A DNA stretch of 64,000 nucleotides, from positions 3,286,001 to 3,350,000 of the forward strand of contig NZ_CP013862.1 of the NCBI RefSeq assembly GCF_001307805.1, given 5' to 3'. The position numbers and the translations under genes are program-made. Below the pieces are notes generated by a model. It had not been told where the DNA came from. It saw only the letters and a program-made list of their open reading frames with translations, and did not search any database. This document shows positions 26,543 to 36,285 of this stretch, one piece after another. Source of the stretch: Lentibacillus amyloliquefaciens. GTDB lineage: Bacteria; Bacillota; Bacilli; Bacillales; Amphibacillaceae. The stretch's first letter is position 1; every line of letters begins with the position of its first letter.

Positions 26543-28060
26543 TTATTTCAGGCTTTTCCCATGTGCCGTACTTCCCTCTCTAAATTCTTTCTTTAATGCT
26601 TTCAGCAGTGCCCAACATATAAAAATAGATATGATCGTAAAAGGACTGGCAACGACAATCGATATCGTTCTGACTGCATCCAGTCCACCGGCTAATAGGA
26701 AAACGGTAGCCGATCCTGCAGTAATAAATCCCCATGCTATTTTGACTCTGTTTAATGGATTAATGTTTCCATTACTACTTAACATCCCTAATACAAATGT
26801 AGCTGAGTCGGCTGATGTAATAAAAAACGAGAAAATCAGAACGAGAGCCAGTACACTTAACAAAGGGCCAAGCGGAATATGACTTAAGAATGCAAACAGA
26901 GCTCCTTCCACATTCGCGTTTACACTCTCCGCCAGATTGCTATTACCTAAATTATGAATTAAATGAACGGCGCTGCCTCCGAGAACCGAGAACCAGATAA
27001 AGGATATGAATGAAGGGATTAATAAAACACCCAAAACAAATTCCCTAATGGTTCTGCCTTTCGAGATCCTTGCAACAAATGAGCCTACAAAAGGAGCCCA
27101 CGTGGTCCACCAGGCCCAGTAGAATACAGTCCAGTTACCTATCCAACTATTTGCTTCACTATCAAATGGTTCCATTCGAAGACTCATCGGCAAGATACTT
27201 CCAAAGTAACTTCCCGTGGTGGATATCAGCATTTCAAAGATTTGTTTGGTAGGGCCTGCTGCAAGCACAAAGAGTATGATTAAGACCATGATCAGCATAT
27301 TAAAGTTCGATAAATATTTGATACCCCGATTTAATCCCGACCAAGAAGAAATGATAAATAATAAAGTTCCTAATCCTATGATGAGCAATTGAACAATTAA
27401 TGTATTGGGCACTCCCCACTGGGCATTCATGCCACTGGCAATTTGCAACGTACTTAATCCGAATGTACTGGCAACACCGACAGCAGTGATGAATACGGCA
27501 AGAATATCAATCGTTTTACCAACAGGTCCATTAATCCGGTCCCCCAACAGTGGGTGAAAAATGGAACTCATGGCAGATGGAAGACCTTTGCGGAAATGGA
27601 AAAATGCCAATCCTAAAGCTACTATCCCGTATAAGGCCCAAGGGTGCAGCCCCCAATGAAAAAAGGTAAATTTCATTGCTGCGCTGGCGGATTCCGAAGT
27701 TGACCCTTCTCCAAATGGTGGTGTTGTATAGTGTCCGACTGGTTCAGCAACTCCCCAAAACACCAAACCCACTCCCATTCCTGCACTAAACAACATGGTA
27801 ATCCATGAAAATGTGCTATGAGCGGGCTTGTCCGTATCCTTACCTAAACGGATGTTTCCATATTTGGAAAACATTAAATACAGACAAACCACTACAAAAA
27901 TAGTACCAACAAGCAGGTAAAACCAGTTAAAATGAGTAACCGCAAAGTCCAGAAAAGCGGATGCTTTCTGGCCTAACCAATTATTAAAGACAACACCGAT
28001 AACTACAAATAAAATACTAAGTGATAATGAAATGGCAAGAACACTATTTCTCTTAAGCAA
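26543..28060 (-). CDS. BCCT-family betaine/carnitine/choline transporter
   Basis: A sodium-coupled symporter for quaternary ammonium osmolytes with about 12 membrane helices. The BCCT signature GNWTVFYWAWWTTWAPFVG near residue 305, the glycine-rich FSAGMGVGLVFWGVAEP and the sodium-site region are clear. The start is set at TTG 28060: AGGAGG lies 7 bases ahead of it, while the longer frame from GTG 28090 would read through that site. Length is then 505 residues, normal for OpuD/BetP types. Together with the betaine-type binding protein just upstream and the carnitine genes at 47-50 kb, it points to a salt-adapted lifestyle. The exact substrate is open. Confidence 0.92.
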   Translation of the reverse strand: MLKRNSVLAISLSLSILFVVIGVVFNNWLGQKASAFLDFAVTHFNWFYLLVGTIFVVVCLYLMFSKYGNIRLGKDTDKPAHSTFSWITMLFSAGMGVGLVFWGVAEPVGHYTTPPFGEGSTSESASAAMKFTFFHWGLHPWALYGIVALGLAFFHFRKGLPSAMSSIFHPLLGDRINGPVGKTIDILAVFITAVGVASTFGLSTLQIASGMNAQWGVPNTLIVQLLIIGLGTLLFIISSWSGLNRGIKYLSNFNMLIMVLIILFVLAAGPTKQIFEMLISTTGSYFGSILPMSLRMEPFDSEANSWIGNWTVFYWAWWTTWAPFVGSFVARISKGRTIREFVLGVLLIPSFISFIWFSVLGGSAVHLIHNLGNSNLAESVNANVEGALFAFLSHIPLGPLLSVLALVLIFSFFITSADSATFVLGMLSSNGNINPLNRVKIAWGFITAGSATVFLLAGGLDAVRTISIVVASPFTIISIFICWALLKALKKEFREGSTAHGKSLK

Positions 28061-28576
28061 AAAATTTCCTCCTATGTAATCAACGCTCACTTGTAGTGAT
28101 TTTTTACAAGTCTTTTATGGAAGTTCCTTAGTTACAACTTTCTTTAAAGGCAGGTGAAGTTTCATGGTTTGTTAGCAAGCGAATTCGAAACCGTCTACCC
28201 AAATGAACAATCATGATTTTAACATAATTACGACGCAATACAAGGATTTTTGGGTGGGTGCCTGTGTCACTTCCCGATGAGGTCTGGATGCCTGCTACCA
28301 CCCTTTATGTTGAATGATTGATTGTATAGGAGCCGCTGGTTCGGATAAACAGAAAGATGTGGTTTTTAAGCTGGCGTCTGAGCAAATAGATTTAATCGAC
28401 GACAAAATAAGACGCCTTTTCACAAAAAAATAGCACACTTTCGAGGTGTTGATATTTTTATAAAAAAGGGTTAGAATAAAAGTAGCTAATATGAATAAAA
28501 TAATATTGCCCTTACAGATATTTAATCTGTAGTGCGGCCTTAAAAATTTTACTTGGCCGGTCGATCGGCCGTAAAG
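28061..28576. other. Spacer with dispersed repeat and a gene relic
   Basis: 28258-28345 holds a truncated copy of the dispersed repeat family (GTGCCTG...TCACTTCCC, GGATGCCTGCTACCACCC, GGAGCCGCTGGTTCGGATA). It runs directly into a short frame ending at 28433 that reads KDVVFKLASEQIDLIDDKIR, which looks like the tail of a lost protein. No intact gene is seen. Confidence 0.4.
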
Positions 28577-28605
28577 AGAAAGCCACTCTATTTAGAGTGG
28601 CTTTC
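28577..28605. terminator. Hairpin AGAAAGCCACTCTA
   Basis: A perfect 13-14-bp stem with a 1-3-base loop (GAAAGCCACTCTA-TT-TAGAGTGGCTTTC). No intact gene ends next to it; a TTTC-rich end is present on both strands. Confidence 0.55.
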
Positions 28606-28824
28606 TACGTGTATTACCGTGGTTGCACGCGCATATGAATGCGTCATAAAAGGCTGATTGAGGGAAAATTTGAAAAAGAAACTTGGGATCTGCCCTCGCT
28701 CGAGGCCCGAACTTCTGAGGCGTTTTACTCCTATAATCGAATCTGACAACGAAAAGTGTTATGTACAGGTGCAACATGACTCTTTTTTATTTGGTAGACG
28801 ATTATAGATACCACGATTGAAAAG

Positions 28825-28853
28825 TACCACCCTGCGAATGAAGCAGAGTGGTA
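28825..28853 (-). terminator. Terminator of the IS-interrupted aldehyde dehydrogenase
   Basis: On the minus strand TACCACTCTGC, a short loop and GCAGGGTGGTA form a stem followed by CTTTT, 20 bases after the stop codon. Confidence 0.72.
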
Positions 28854-30308
28854 ATTTTATTGATTTTATGCTCTTAGGCATCTTTTATTTTAACCAAAAC
28901 ACTTTTAACCTCAGTGTAATTCGCTAATCCATATTCACCGCCCATTTCTCGGCCAATACCGGACTTTTTATAACCGCCAAATGGCATGGTTTCAAGTTCA
29001 AGCCCAAAGTCATTAATCCAAACAGTTCCAGCTTGCAGTTTTCCGGAAACACGGTGACCTTTGCGAATATTTTCTGTCCACACACTGGCTGCCAGTCCAT
29101 ATTCACTGTCATTTGCTCGTTTAACTACTTCTTCTTCTGTATCAAATGGAAATATTGAAATAACTGGCCCGAAGATTTCTTCTCTGGCAATGGTCATATC
29201 ATCTTCAACATCAGCAAAGACAGTTGGTTCGACGAAAAACCCTTTATCAAAAGATTTATTGCCGCCAGCAACTAAACGGGCGCCTTCCGCTTTTCCTTTT
29301 TCAATGTATTCCAGAACGGTTTGCTGTTGTTTTTCTGAAATGAGCGGACCCATTTCTGTTTCAGCATCCATTCCTGGGCCGAGTTTTACAGCTTTAGCAC
29401 GCTCGGCTATTTTCTCGACAACTTCATCATAATGACTGCGGTGAACATAGAGACGAGTGCAGGCACTGCAGTTTTGGCCATGATTATACATCGTGCCGTC
29501 AAATGAACCTTCGATGGCTTCTTCGAGATTTGCATCCTCAAAGATAATGCTAGGGGATTTACCACCAAGTTCCAACGTCACACTTTTTATATCATCAGAT
29601 GCTTTTTGCATGACATTTTGTCCAACGGCTGTAGAACCTGTAAATGCTACCTTCGCAATATCTTTATGCGTAATGATTGCTTCGCCGGCTAAACGACCGG
29701 CACCGGGAACAACGTTAACAACCCCATTAGGGAACCCGGCTTCCTTGAACAATTGTGCTGTATAGAGAAGTGATAATGGTGTTTCTGTAGCCGGCTTGAT
29801 GACCACTGTACAGCCGACAGCAAGCGCGGAACCCAGCTTCCAGCCGGCCATGGCCAGCGGAAAATTCCATGGGATAATTTGACCAACGACACCAACCGGT
29901 TCATGAACAATATAGTTAAAATAATCAGGAGACATATTAACAGTTTTTCCTGTTATTTTCGTTGCCCATCCAGCATAATAGCGGAAATGCTCAATTGTTC
30001 CATCTATATCATCCTCAAGTGCCACTTCATATGGTTTCCCATTATCTAAAGCTTCAAGCTGAGCAAGTTCTTCACGATTTTCTTCTAGCAGATCGGCAAA
30101 TTTATAAATCAAGCGCGAGCGTTCCGCGGCCTCCATTTTGGTCCATTCACCTTTTTCAAAAGCTTCTTTAGCTGCTTCCACAGCAACATCAATATCTGTT
30201 TCTTGTGCTTCATTCACCTCTGCAAGAACTTCTTCTGTAGCAGGGTTTAAAACGTCAAAAGTTGTTTTATTTTTGGACTGAACATATTCTCCGTTAATAT
30301 AAAGTCCT

Positions 30309-31804
30309 GCTTCCTCGCTATTTAATGTTTAGTCTAATGTTTCATATAGCTGTCCATACTGGGTAAAAACTATTAAATTACCCGGGAGTGTTGGCTTTAT
30401 GAAGAATTTTGAAGAAAAGTATAATATGTTTCAATCTGCCTTGGAAATACCTGAACCTTGGTATGTTTTTCATCATGAACTGGCAAAAGATGAAAAGACC
30501 TTACACATCTATATCGAATACAGATCAGGTGCTGAATTTACATGTCCTAACTGTGGAAATCCAGGCTGTAAAGTCCATGATATTTATGATCAGGATCGCA
30601 CATGGCGACACCTTGATTTTTGGCAATATCAAACATTGCTTCATGCCAGAATGCCGCGTGTTAATTGTGAATCCTGCGGTAAAATACGTACCGTCAAGAT
30701 AGACTGGGCACGGCCGGGTGCCGGGTTTTCATTATTCTTTGATTATCATGTGATGTCCTTAATGGCTGAAATGCCTGTGGCAGCTGTTGCTCGTAAGGTT
30801 GGTGAACATGATACCCGTCTCTGGCGTGTATTTAAGTATTATGTTCATCAAGCGATGAAGGAGCTTGATGTCTCCAGTGTGACACGCGTCGCCATTGATG
30901 AAACATCCCGTGCCAAAGGACATAAATACGTGACACTGTTTATCGACACGGATACTAAACGGTTATTGTTCGCCACAGAAGGAAAAAGTTCAGATGTATT
31001 ACAGGACTTTTGCCAGTTCCTTGAACGCAAAGGCGTTTCCCCTTCCCAAATCAGGGAAATATGTTCGGATATGTCGCCTTCGTTTATAGCAGGAATTGAA
31101 GCGAATTTCCCCGATGCATCGATCACATTTGATAAATTTCATGTCATGAAGCTGGTGAACGAAGCATTGGATAAGGTTCGCAAACATGAACAAGCGACCG
31201 AACCATTACTGAAAAATTCACGTTACGTGTGGCTAAAAAACCAAGAAAATCTAACCAAAAAGCAGGACAGTAAATTCCAGAAACTTAAGGACATGGACTT
31301 AAAAACAGGGCGTGCCTATCGCATAAAATTATCCCTCCAGAAGATGTGGCAACTATCACCGCTATCCTCTGATATTTATTTTGATGCATGGTATGACTGG
31401 GCCATCCGTTCACAGTTGGAACCTATGATCAAGGCTGCAAAGTCACTGAAAAAGCACAAGGACGGTATTTTAAGGTGGTTCATTACCAAATTGACCAATG
31501 GGCTGCTTGAAGGCATAAATGGCCTGGTTCAAGCTGCCAAGAGAAAGGCTCGAGGTTACCGCTCTACGGACAATTTCATCGCCATGATCTACGCGACAGT
31601 TAACAAACTTGATTTAATTGTTGAGCCATGACTATAGTGTTTCCTTCGTTTGCTTGCCAACTCTCCCTTGGATGCTTTACAGGTTGTCAAGCGCTTTCCT
31701 TGACGACCTGTAAAGCATCCAAGACAATACAGGCAGCAAACAAGGAATGGTAGATTTATGTGGTGCTATTATACTAACTTTTCAACACTAAATAGCGAAT
31801 AGCC
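30309..31804 (+). mobile_element. ISL3-family insertion sequence, 1496 bp, with 8-bp target duplication
   Basis: Both sides carry the direct repeat AAAGTCCT (30301-30308 and 31805-31812), the 8-bp duplication expected of ISL3. The ends are imperfect inverted repeats sharing TCGCTATTTA(A/G)TG. One intact transposase gene is inside, opposite in direction to the disrupted dehydrogenase gene. The exact duplication implies a recent, undisturbed insertion. Confidence 0.94.
30399..31631 (+). CDS. ISL3-family transposase
   Basis: A 410-residue DDE transposase. An N-terminal zinc ribbon (CPNCGNPGC at about residue 49 and CESCGK at about 92) is followed by an HTH and the DDE core: VAIDETSRAKGHKYVT (first Asp), ICSDMSPSF (second Asp) and the Glu in LLEGINGLVQAAKRKARG near the C-terminus, a pattern typical of ISL3. 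No frameshift is present. GGGAGTGTTGG lies ahead of ATG 30399 as a weak ribosome site. After the stop, 31677-31724 forms a long inverted repeat (TTTACAGG...CCTGTAAA) that probably ends the transcript inside the element. Confidence 0.93.
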   Translation: MKNFEEKYNMFQSALEIPEPWYVFHHELAKDEKTLHIYIEYRSGAEFTCPNCGNPGCKVHDIYDQDRTWRHLDFWQYQTLLHARMPRVNCESCGKIRTVKIDWARPGAGFSLFFDYHVMSLMAEMPVAAVARKVGEHDTRLWRVFKYYVHQAMKELDVSSVTRVAIDETSRAKGHKYVTLFIDTDTKRLLFATEGKSSDVLQDFCQFLERKGVSPSQIREICSDMSPSFIAGIEANFPDASITFDKFHVMKLVNEALDKVRKHEQATEPLLKNSRYVWLKNQENLTKKQDSKFQKLKDMDLKTGRAYRIKLSLQKMWQLSPLSSDIYFDAWYDWAIRSQLEPMIKAAKSLKKHKDGILRWFITKLTNGLLEGINGLVQAAKRKARGYRSTDNFIAMIYATVNKLDLIVEP

Positions 31805-31893
31805 AAAGTCCTTTAACACCTTGTAAAAATTCTTCTACTTTCGGTTTTAAAACAATTTCTTTAGTAGACATAGAAACATAACCTCCTCATAAA

Positions 31894-32787
31894 TTAATAC
31901 TTAACAATCTGCAGTTGGCTTAAAATTCCTTGTAATGTTTTATCTTCTTCTTCAGTTAACGGCAACCTTGGTTTACGTGAAGGTCCTCCAGCCAATCCTT
32001 GTAAATCCAAACCGCGTTTAACGATTTGCACATATTTCCCGGAATCCTCCAGGAAGTTGCAAAGTGGCAGGATTCGGTCATAGATGTCCCATGCTTTGTC
32101 CATATCACCTTCTTTAAAACTGTTAAATAGATCGGTAGCCATTTCAGGTATAATATTTCCGGCAACAGATACCCAGCCAGTTGCTCCCATTAAAAAGGAT
32201 TCAAGGACAAGGTCATCGGAGCCGCAAAATGTTTTAATATAATCTTTGCCTTGTCTGGAGATATCTCGCAGCTTTTGGATTTCTCCACTGGACTCTTTGA
32301 TGTGTGTGATATTTTCAACATCACGTCCAGCTTTCAGAATTGTCTCCGTTCCAATATTAATCCCGGACGTAAACGGATTATTGTAAATCATGATTGGAAT
32401 GCTTACGGATTCAGCAACTGTTTTAAAATGCTCATAGATTTCGTGATCTTTTGGGTGTGCATAATACGAGTTTATTAGTAGTGCACCATCTGCCCCGGCG
32501 GTTTCTGCCTTTTGTGTATACGCAACTGCGTCTTGAGTTGTCTCAGCAGCTGTTCCAATGATCAGGGGAACCCGTCCATTTACTTGCTCGGAAGCGACTT
32601 CCATAAGCTTATATTTCTCTTCTGTAGTTAAGCTAACAAACTCACCGGTACTTCCGTTCACGATAAGGCCGGCTACATTTAAACTGATATAATGTTCTAT
32701 ATTTTGTCTCACCCCCTCGTAATTCACTGTTTCATCATTATGCATGGGTGTAGCAAGCACTGGAAATGTTCCTTCTAATTGTTTCAT
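31894..32787 (-). CDS. DapA-family lyase/deaminase, likely of hydroxyproline catabolism
   Basis: A 297-residue (beta/alpha)8 enzyme of the dihydrodipicolinate synthase/N-acetylneuraminate lyase family. Visible are the GSTGEF substrate loop (about residue 46), the Tyr in MIYNNPF (about 133) and the Schiff-base Lys in THIKESSGEI (about 162). In hydroxyproline degradation a member of this family, 1-pyrroline-4-hydroxy-2-carboxylate deaminase, makes 2-oxoglutarate semialdehyde. The neighbours (racemase homologues, D-amino acid oxidase, aldehyde dehydrogenase) support that role here, although the sequence alone would also allow other aldolase activities. AAGGAGG precedes the start. Confidence 0.87.
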   Translation of the reverse strand: MKQLEGTFPVLATPMHNDETVNYEGVRQNIEHYISLNVAGLIVNGSTGEFVSLTTEEKYKLMEVASEQVNGRVPLIIGTAAETTQDAVAYTQKAETAGADGALLINSYYAHPKDHEIYEHFKTVAESVSIPIMIYNNPFTSGINIGTETILKAGRDVENITHIKESSGEIQKLRDISRQGKDYIKTFCGSDDLVLESFLMGATGWVSVAGNIIPEMATDLFNSFKEGDMDKAWDIYDRILPLCNFLEDSGKYVQIVKRGLDLQGLAGGPSRKPRLPLTEEEDKTLQGILSQLQIVKY

Positions 32788-32820
32788 TGTAAATTCCTCC
32801 TTAGGCTAAAAATCAGTTAT

Positions 32821-34245
32821 TTAAGAATTAGCTATTTCTTTTGGTTCATCATCACTGTGTTTCTCTGGTTTTGTATACCAAATAAATTTATTGGTAAAGC
32901 CATAGATAAGCGTGATAATTATCGCTAGAAAGTTAAACCACAGAAATGGCAGGTAAGTTAGTGTTGATACACCAAGTGTTGTAGCCATAAACACACCGCC
33001 ATCAGACCATGGAACCATTGGGGTGGTTAACGTTCCTCCAGCCTCGGTACTTCGTGAGAGCACACGACGGTCAATATTTAATCGATCATAGTTTTCCTCT
33101 GTTATTTTACTGGCTGTGATAACGGATACATAAGCTGCACCACCAAAGAAATTTCCAAAGAATCCAGATAGTATGGTTGATAAGGTTGTTTTTCCGGCAT
33201 TATCTGCCCAGGACAACATGGAATTACATATTGCTCTTAGTATTCCTGTCTTTTCCATTAATCCACCAACACCAAGGGCAAACAGAATCAGTACAATTAC
33301 ACTGAGCATAAATTCAATCCCGCCACGATTTAAAAGATTGTCAATAAAATCAACGCCAGATTCGATATCATTTCCTGAATACAAAATATTAATACTTTTT
33401 AATATCGACATGTTTTGGAATAAAAATCCCCATACAGACCCTAGCAAAGCACCAAATAATATTACTGGTATGGAGGGCATCTTTAATGCTAGTAATATTA
33501 TGACAACAACTGCAGGTACAACCATATACCACGAAATGTTAAAGTAATCATTTAATGCAGACATTGTAGCTTCTGCTTGACTTAAATCTCCATTTCCGCT
33601 ATTAAAGAATAATCCCATACCCAAAAATAGTAATGCTGCAATCACAAATGCTGGCGCACTTACGTATAGCATCGATTTAATGTGGCGAATGACATTCACT
33701 TTTGATAAAGATGCAGTCATGACTGTGGTGTCTGACAGTGGGGAAAGCTTATCACCGACATAGCAACCTGAAATGACCGCACCTGCTACTAAGGCAACTG
33801 GGAAGCCGAAACTTGCACCGATTCCCATCATGGCAATACCTGCAGTTCCAGCTGAACCAAATGAAGTTCCAGTTGCCAATGAAGTTATAGCGCAAATGAT
33901 AAAAGCTGCCATTAAGAAGATGCTCGGATCAATAATGGAAAGTCCGTAGTAAATAATACTTGGAACAATCCCCCCGGAAATCCATGTTCCAATTAACGCA
34001 CCAACTGAAATCAGTATTAAGACAGCTTCCAAACCGTCATAAATGCCTTTCAAAATACCGTCCTGCAGTTCCTTGTATGAGTAGCCAATCTTAAGTCCAA
34101 CTAAAATTATCATGAACCAGGTAGCCAGCAGTGCTAATTGAATCGGTATTCCAAGTTGTACTACCGAGAAAAACATAATGACAATGAAGGAAACTAATAC
34201 AAAAATCACTTCCCCCAAAGTAGGTAACCTTTTTTCAGCATTCAT
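32821..34245 (-). CDS. NhaC-family Na+/H+ antiporter-like transporter
   Basis: About 474 residues and 11-12 membrane segments. Family motifs are visible: SLATGTSFGSAGTAGIAMMGIG (about residues 122-143), the SGCYVGDKLSPLSDTT block (about 160) and TPMVPWSDGG (about 420). NhaC-family proteins exchange Na+ for H+, but members placed in catabolic clusters may import amino acids or organic acids with ions. Because this one is encoded between the deaminase and racemase genes, hydroxyproline or a metabolite is a possible cargo (inference). The start ATG 34245 is preferred to 34263, as AAGGAG lies between them. Confidence 0.86.
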   Translation of the reverse strand: MNAEKRLPTLGEVIFVLVSFIVIMFFSVVQLGIPIQLALLATWFMIILVGLKIGYSYKELQDGILKGIYDGLEAVLILISVGALIGTWISGGIVPSIIYYGLSIIDPSIFLMAAFIICAITSLATGTSFGSAGTAGIAMMGIGASFGFPVALVAGAVISGCYVGDKLSPLSDTTVMTASLSKVNVIRHIKSMLYVSAPAFVIAALLFLGMGLFFNSGNGDLSQAEATMSALNDYFNISWYMVVPAVVVIILLALKMPSIPVILFGALLGSVWGFLFQNMSILKSINILYSGNDIESGVDFIDNLLNRGGIEFMLSVIVLILFALGVGGLMEKTGILRAICNSMLSWADNAGKTTLSTILSGFFGNFFGGAAYVSVITASKITEENYDRLNIDRRVLSRSTEAGGTLTTPMVPWSDGGVFMATTLGVSTLTYLPFLWFNFLAIIITLIYGFTNKFIWYTKPEKHSDDEPKEIANS

Positions 34246-34326
34246 TCTCTCACTCTCCTTCATTAAAATTAGTAGGTATTTTCTGTGAAAATCTGCCTAA
34301 GTGATGAAATCTATCCCTCCTTATCA

Positions 34327-35247
34327 TCATTTCAATAAAAATCCATATTGAAGTGGATCTGTCTGATCATACATAAACTGATGTATACCTGTAACAAATC
34401 CTCTTGTTTCCATCGAAAACCGGTAATCAGTTCCTTTAACCAAAGATGCAGTCAGTGAACTGTCAAATATACTATGATTCGTTAACGTTGTAACATTGCA
34501 TTTCTCATACAGCTTGGATTTAAATAACGCAAATGTACTATCTGTGCCTGGAGAGCGCAGAATACTTCCATCTTTTTTAAAGGTGACCGAACGAACTTCC
34601 ATATGACTCTGAATATATATAGGTTCCATTAAAATAACGCCGTCAAATTCAAGGTTATTCTTCATTTCCGAGGTAGTTTGCAGACCCCATTTTGAAATCG
34701 CAGATAGATTTTCTATGGCAATAGTCGGAATGGTTTTTGGCAAACTGTAAACCAGGTAGTTCCGTGAATTGTCAATTTGCACATTTTTATATGCTTCATT
34801 TGTTTCAATAACCTTGCATTCACTACTTTCAAAGCGAGTTACAGGCACTTCTTGCTGTTCATAAGCGGCATAGATGGCGTACACGCCGTAAACGGTTTCA
34901 ATTTCATAATGATTACTTTCCTTTTTGGCAAGATTACCGGTTTCAAGTAATGCAGTCACTGTTGCAACCAAGCCACTATATGTAAATGGTGGATTGTTGT
35001 CATGGTGCACAAAAAGACACGCATAATCAGCGGTTTTGGATGGAAGCACAATACATCCATTCATTCCTTGATAACCCCTGGGTTCGTTCAGTAATAAATT
35101 TTTTTCGCGTTTAAAGCGTTGTTCTATTCCTTCTTGGTTAAGATTCATAATATTTGCATCCAATGTCATGGGGGAATTGATAATTATACGAAAGGGTTCT
35201 CCTGCTACGTGTGTGTCTATGGTAGAGAATAACTTTTCAACATTCAT
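34327..35247 (-). CDS. Proline racemase-like protein lacking both catalytic cysteines
   Basis: 306 residues with clear proline racemase family architecture (STIDTHVAGEPFRI at the start, NLLLNEPRGYQGMNGCIVLP, FSMETRGFVTGIHQFMYDQTDP at the end). The first catalytic motif, normally MCGHGTIG, reads FTYSGLVAT here, with Ser in the Cys place. The second, normally DRSPCGTGT, reads LRSPGTDST, with Gly in the Cys place. Known trans-3-hydroxyproline dehydratases also replace Cys residues (usually by Ser or Thr), so this may be a dehydratase-like or regulatory paralogue; simple racemase activity is unlikely. It is adjacent to an intact paralogue at 35263-36285. Confidence 0.85.
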   Translation of the reverse strand: MNVEKLFSTIDTHVAGEPFRIIINSPMTLDANIMNLNQEGIEQRFKREKNLLLNEPRGYQGMNGCIVLPSKTADYACLFVHHDNNPPFTYSGLVATVTALLETGNLAKKESNHYEIETVYGVYAIYAAYEQQEVPVTRFESSECKVIETNEAYKNVQIDNSRNYLVYSLPKTIPTIAIENLSAISKWGLQTTSEMKNNLEFDGVILMEPIYIQSHMEVRSVTFKKDGSILRSPGTDSTFALFKSKLYEKCNVTTLTNHSIFDSSLTASLVKGTDYRFSMETRGFVTGIHQFMYDQTDPLQYGFLLK

Positions 35248-35262
35248 TTAATCACCTCCTTT

Positions 35263-36285
35263 TTAGTGACCTTCCATCGGTGGAATGAGTAAGTATCCTT
35301 CAGACAATGGGTCCTTTTCGTTATAGAATAAACGATGCATTCCCATAATCCATGCAGATCCGGTTACCTCAGGAACTATGGCTTCAAAATCCCTAATGGT
35401 TGTAGTTTCCAGAATCTTTGCTTTAAAGAGTGTACCGACAATACTTTCATAAACAAACGGTTCATTTTTTTGGATTTCATTTTTCATAAACATCGTCGCA
35501 AGTTTTGCCGAAGTGCCTGTGCCACAAGGAGAACGATCAATTCCGCCTGGTGGTACCACAACTGTATTTTTTAAATCGGAATCTGGATGAGTTGGGTCAG
35601 TGTAAAATTCAATATGTGTTAATCCTTTAATAAAAGGTTGCTCAGGGTGTGATATTTCTACTTCGCTATTAATCACATTTCGTATTGTAATTGCCTTATC
35701 AATAATAGTTGACGCATTAGCGGTTGTCAGGTCCAACCCCAGTTTCCGTGCATCAATAATACCGTAAAAGTTGCCGCCGTATGCAATCTCACACTGAACG
35801 GAACCGATTGTTTCGATGTCCAAGTCCACGGTTTTTAGAAGGAATGAAGGGACATTGGCGAATGTAACGTCTTTTGCTTTACTGTTTTCTACTTTGACTT
35901 TTGTTTTGACTAGGCCGGCTGGTGTATCCAAATTAATGATTGTATATGGTTCATAAATCTCAATAAGTCCTGCCTCCACAAGTGCAGTACAAAAACCAAT
36001 CGTGTCGTGTCCGCACATTGGCAAATATCCACCAGTCTCGATATAGATAACACCAACATCAGCCTCAGGATGGCACGGGTTCACCATTAATGCGCCTGAC
36101 ATCACATCATGTCCGCGTGGTTCATTCATTAAAAACTTCCGAATCCAATCATAATGCTTTTTCATGTATAGCATCTTGTCGGACATCGTATCGCCTTTTA
36201 ATTCAGGCAAACCGCTTAGAACAGTTCTAGTCGGGTTGCCGCCGGTATGTGTATCTATCGTGGTGAAGAGACGATTTAGATTCAT
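35263..36285 (-). CDS. 4-hydroxyproline 2-epimerase / proline racemase family
   Basis: 340 residues with both catalytic Cys present: PMCGHDTIGF near residue 89 and DRSPCGTGTSAK near residue 248. The family interconverts L- and D-proline or trans-4-hydroxy-L-proline and cis-4-hydroxy-D-proline by a two-base mechanism. The neighbouring D-amino acid oxidase-like gene overlaps the start by 4 bases, and the DapA-family deaminase lies downstream, which favours hydroxyproline over proline as substrate. GTACCACC-type bases precede the start rather than a clean ribosome site, so translation probably depends on coupling to the upstream gene. Confidence 0.9.
   Translation of the reverse strand: MNLNRLFTTIDTHTGGNPTRTVLSGLPELKGDTMSDKMLYMKKHYDWIRKFLMNEPRGHDVMSGALMVNPCHPEADVGVIYIETGGYLPMCGHDTIGFCTALVEAGLIEIYEPYTIINLDTPAGLVKTKVKVENSKAKDVTFANVPSFLLKTVDLDIETIGSVQCEIAYGGNFYGIIDARKLGLDLTTANASTIIDKAITIRNVINSEVEISHPEQPFIKGLTHIEFYTDPTHPDSDLKNTVVVPPGGIDRSPCGTGTSAKLATMFMKNEIQKNEPFVYESIVGTLFKAKILETTTIRDFEAIVPEVTGSAWIMGMHRLFYNEKDPLSEGYLLIPPMEGH

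Larger units (their letters stand above)
28874..31871 (-). pseudogene. Aldehyde dehydrogenase split by an ISL3-family element
   Basis: The N-terminal end lies at 31813-31871 (ATG 31871 behind AGGAGG, MSTKEIVLKPKVEEFLQGV) and the rest at 28874-30308. Removing the insert and one 8-bp duplicate rejoins a continuous 497-residue frame. The body has [30 protein letters not shown], the catalytic Cys in GQNCSACTR and EEIFGPV. In bacterial hydroxyproline degradation the last step is oxidation of 2-oxoglutarate semialdehyde, and this gene sits at the end of that cluster next to the DapA-family deaminase, so this role is inferred. The gene resembles DhaS-type enzymes. From within the coding part a GTG at 30217 could restart a shorter 447-residue product lacking the N-terminal strand. 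Confidence 0.9.
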
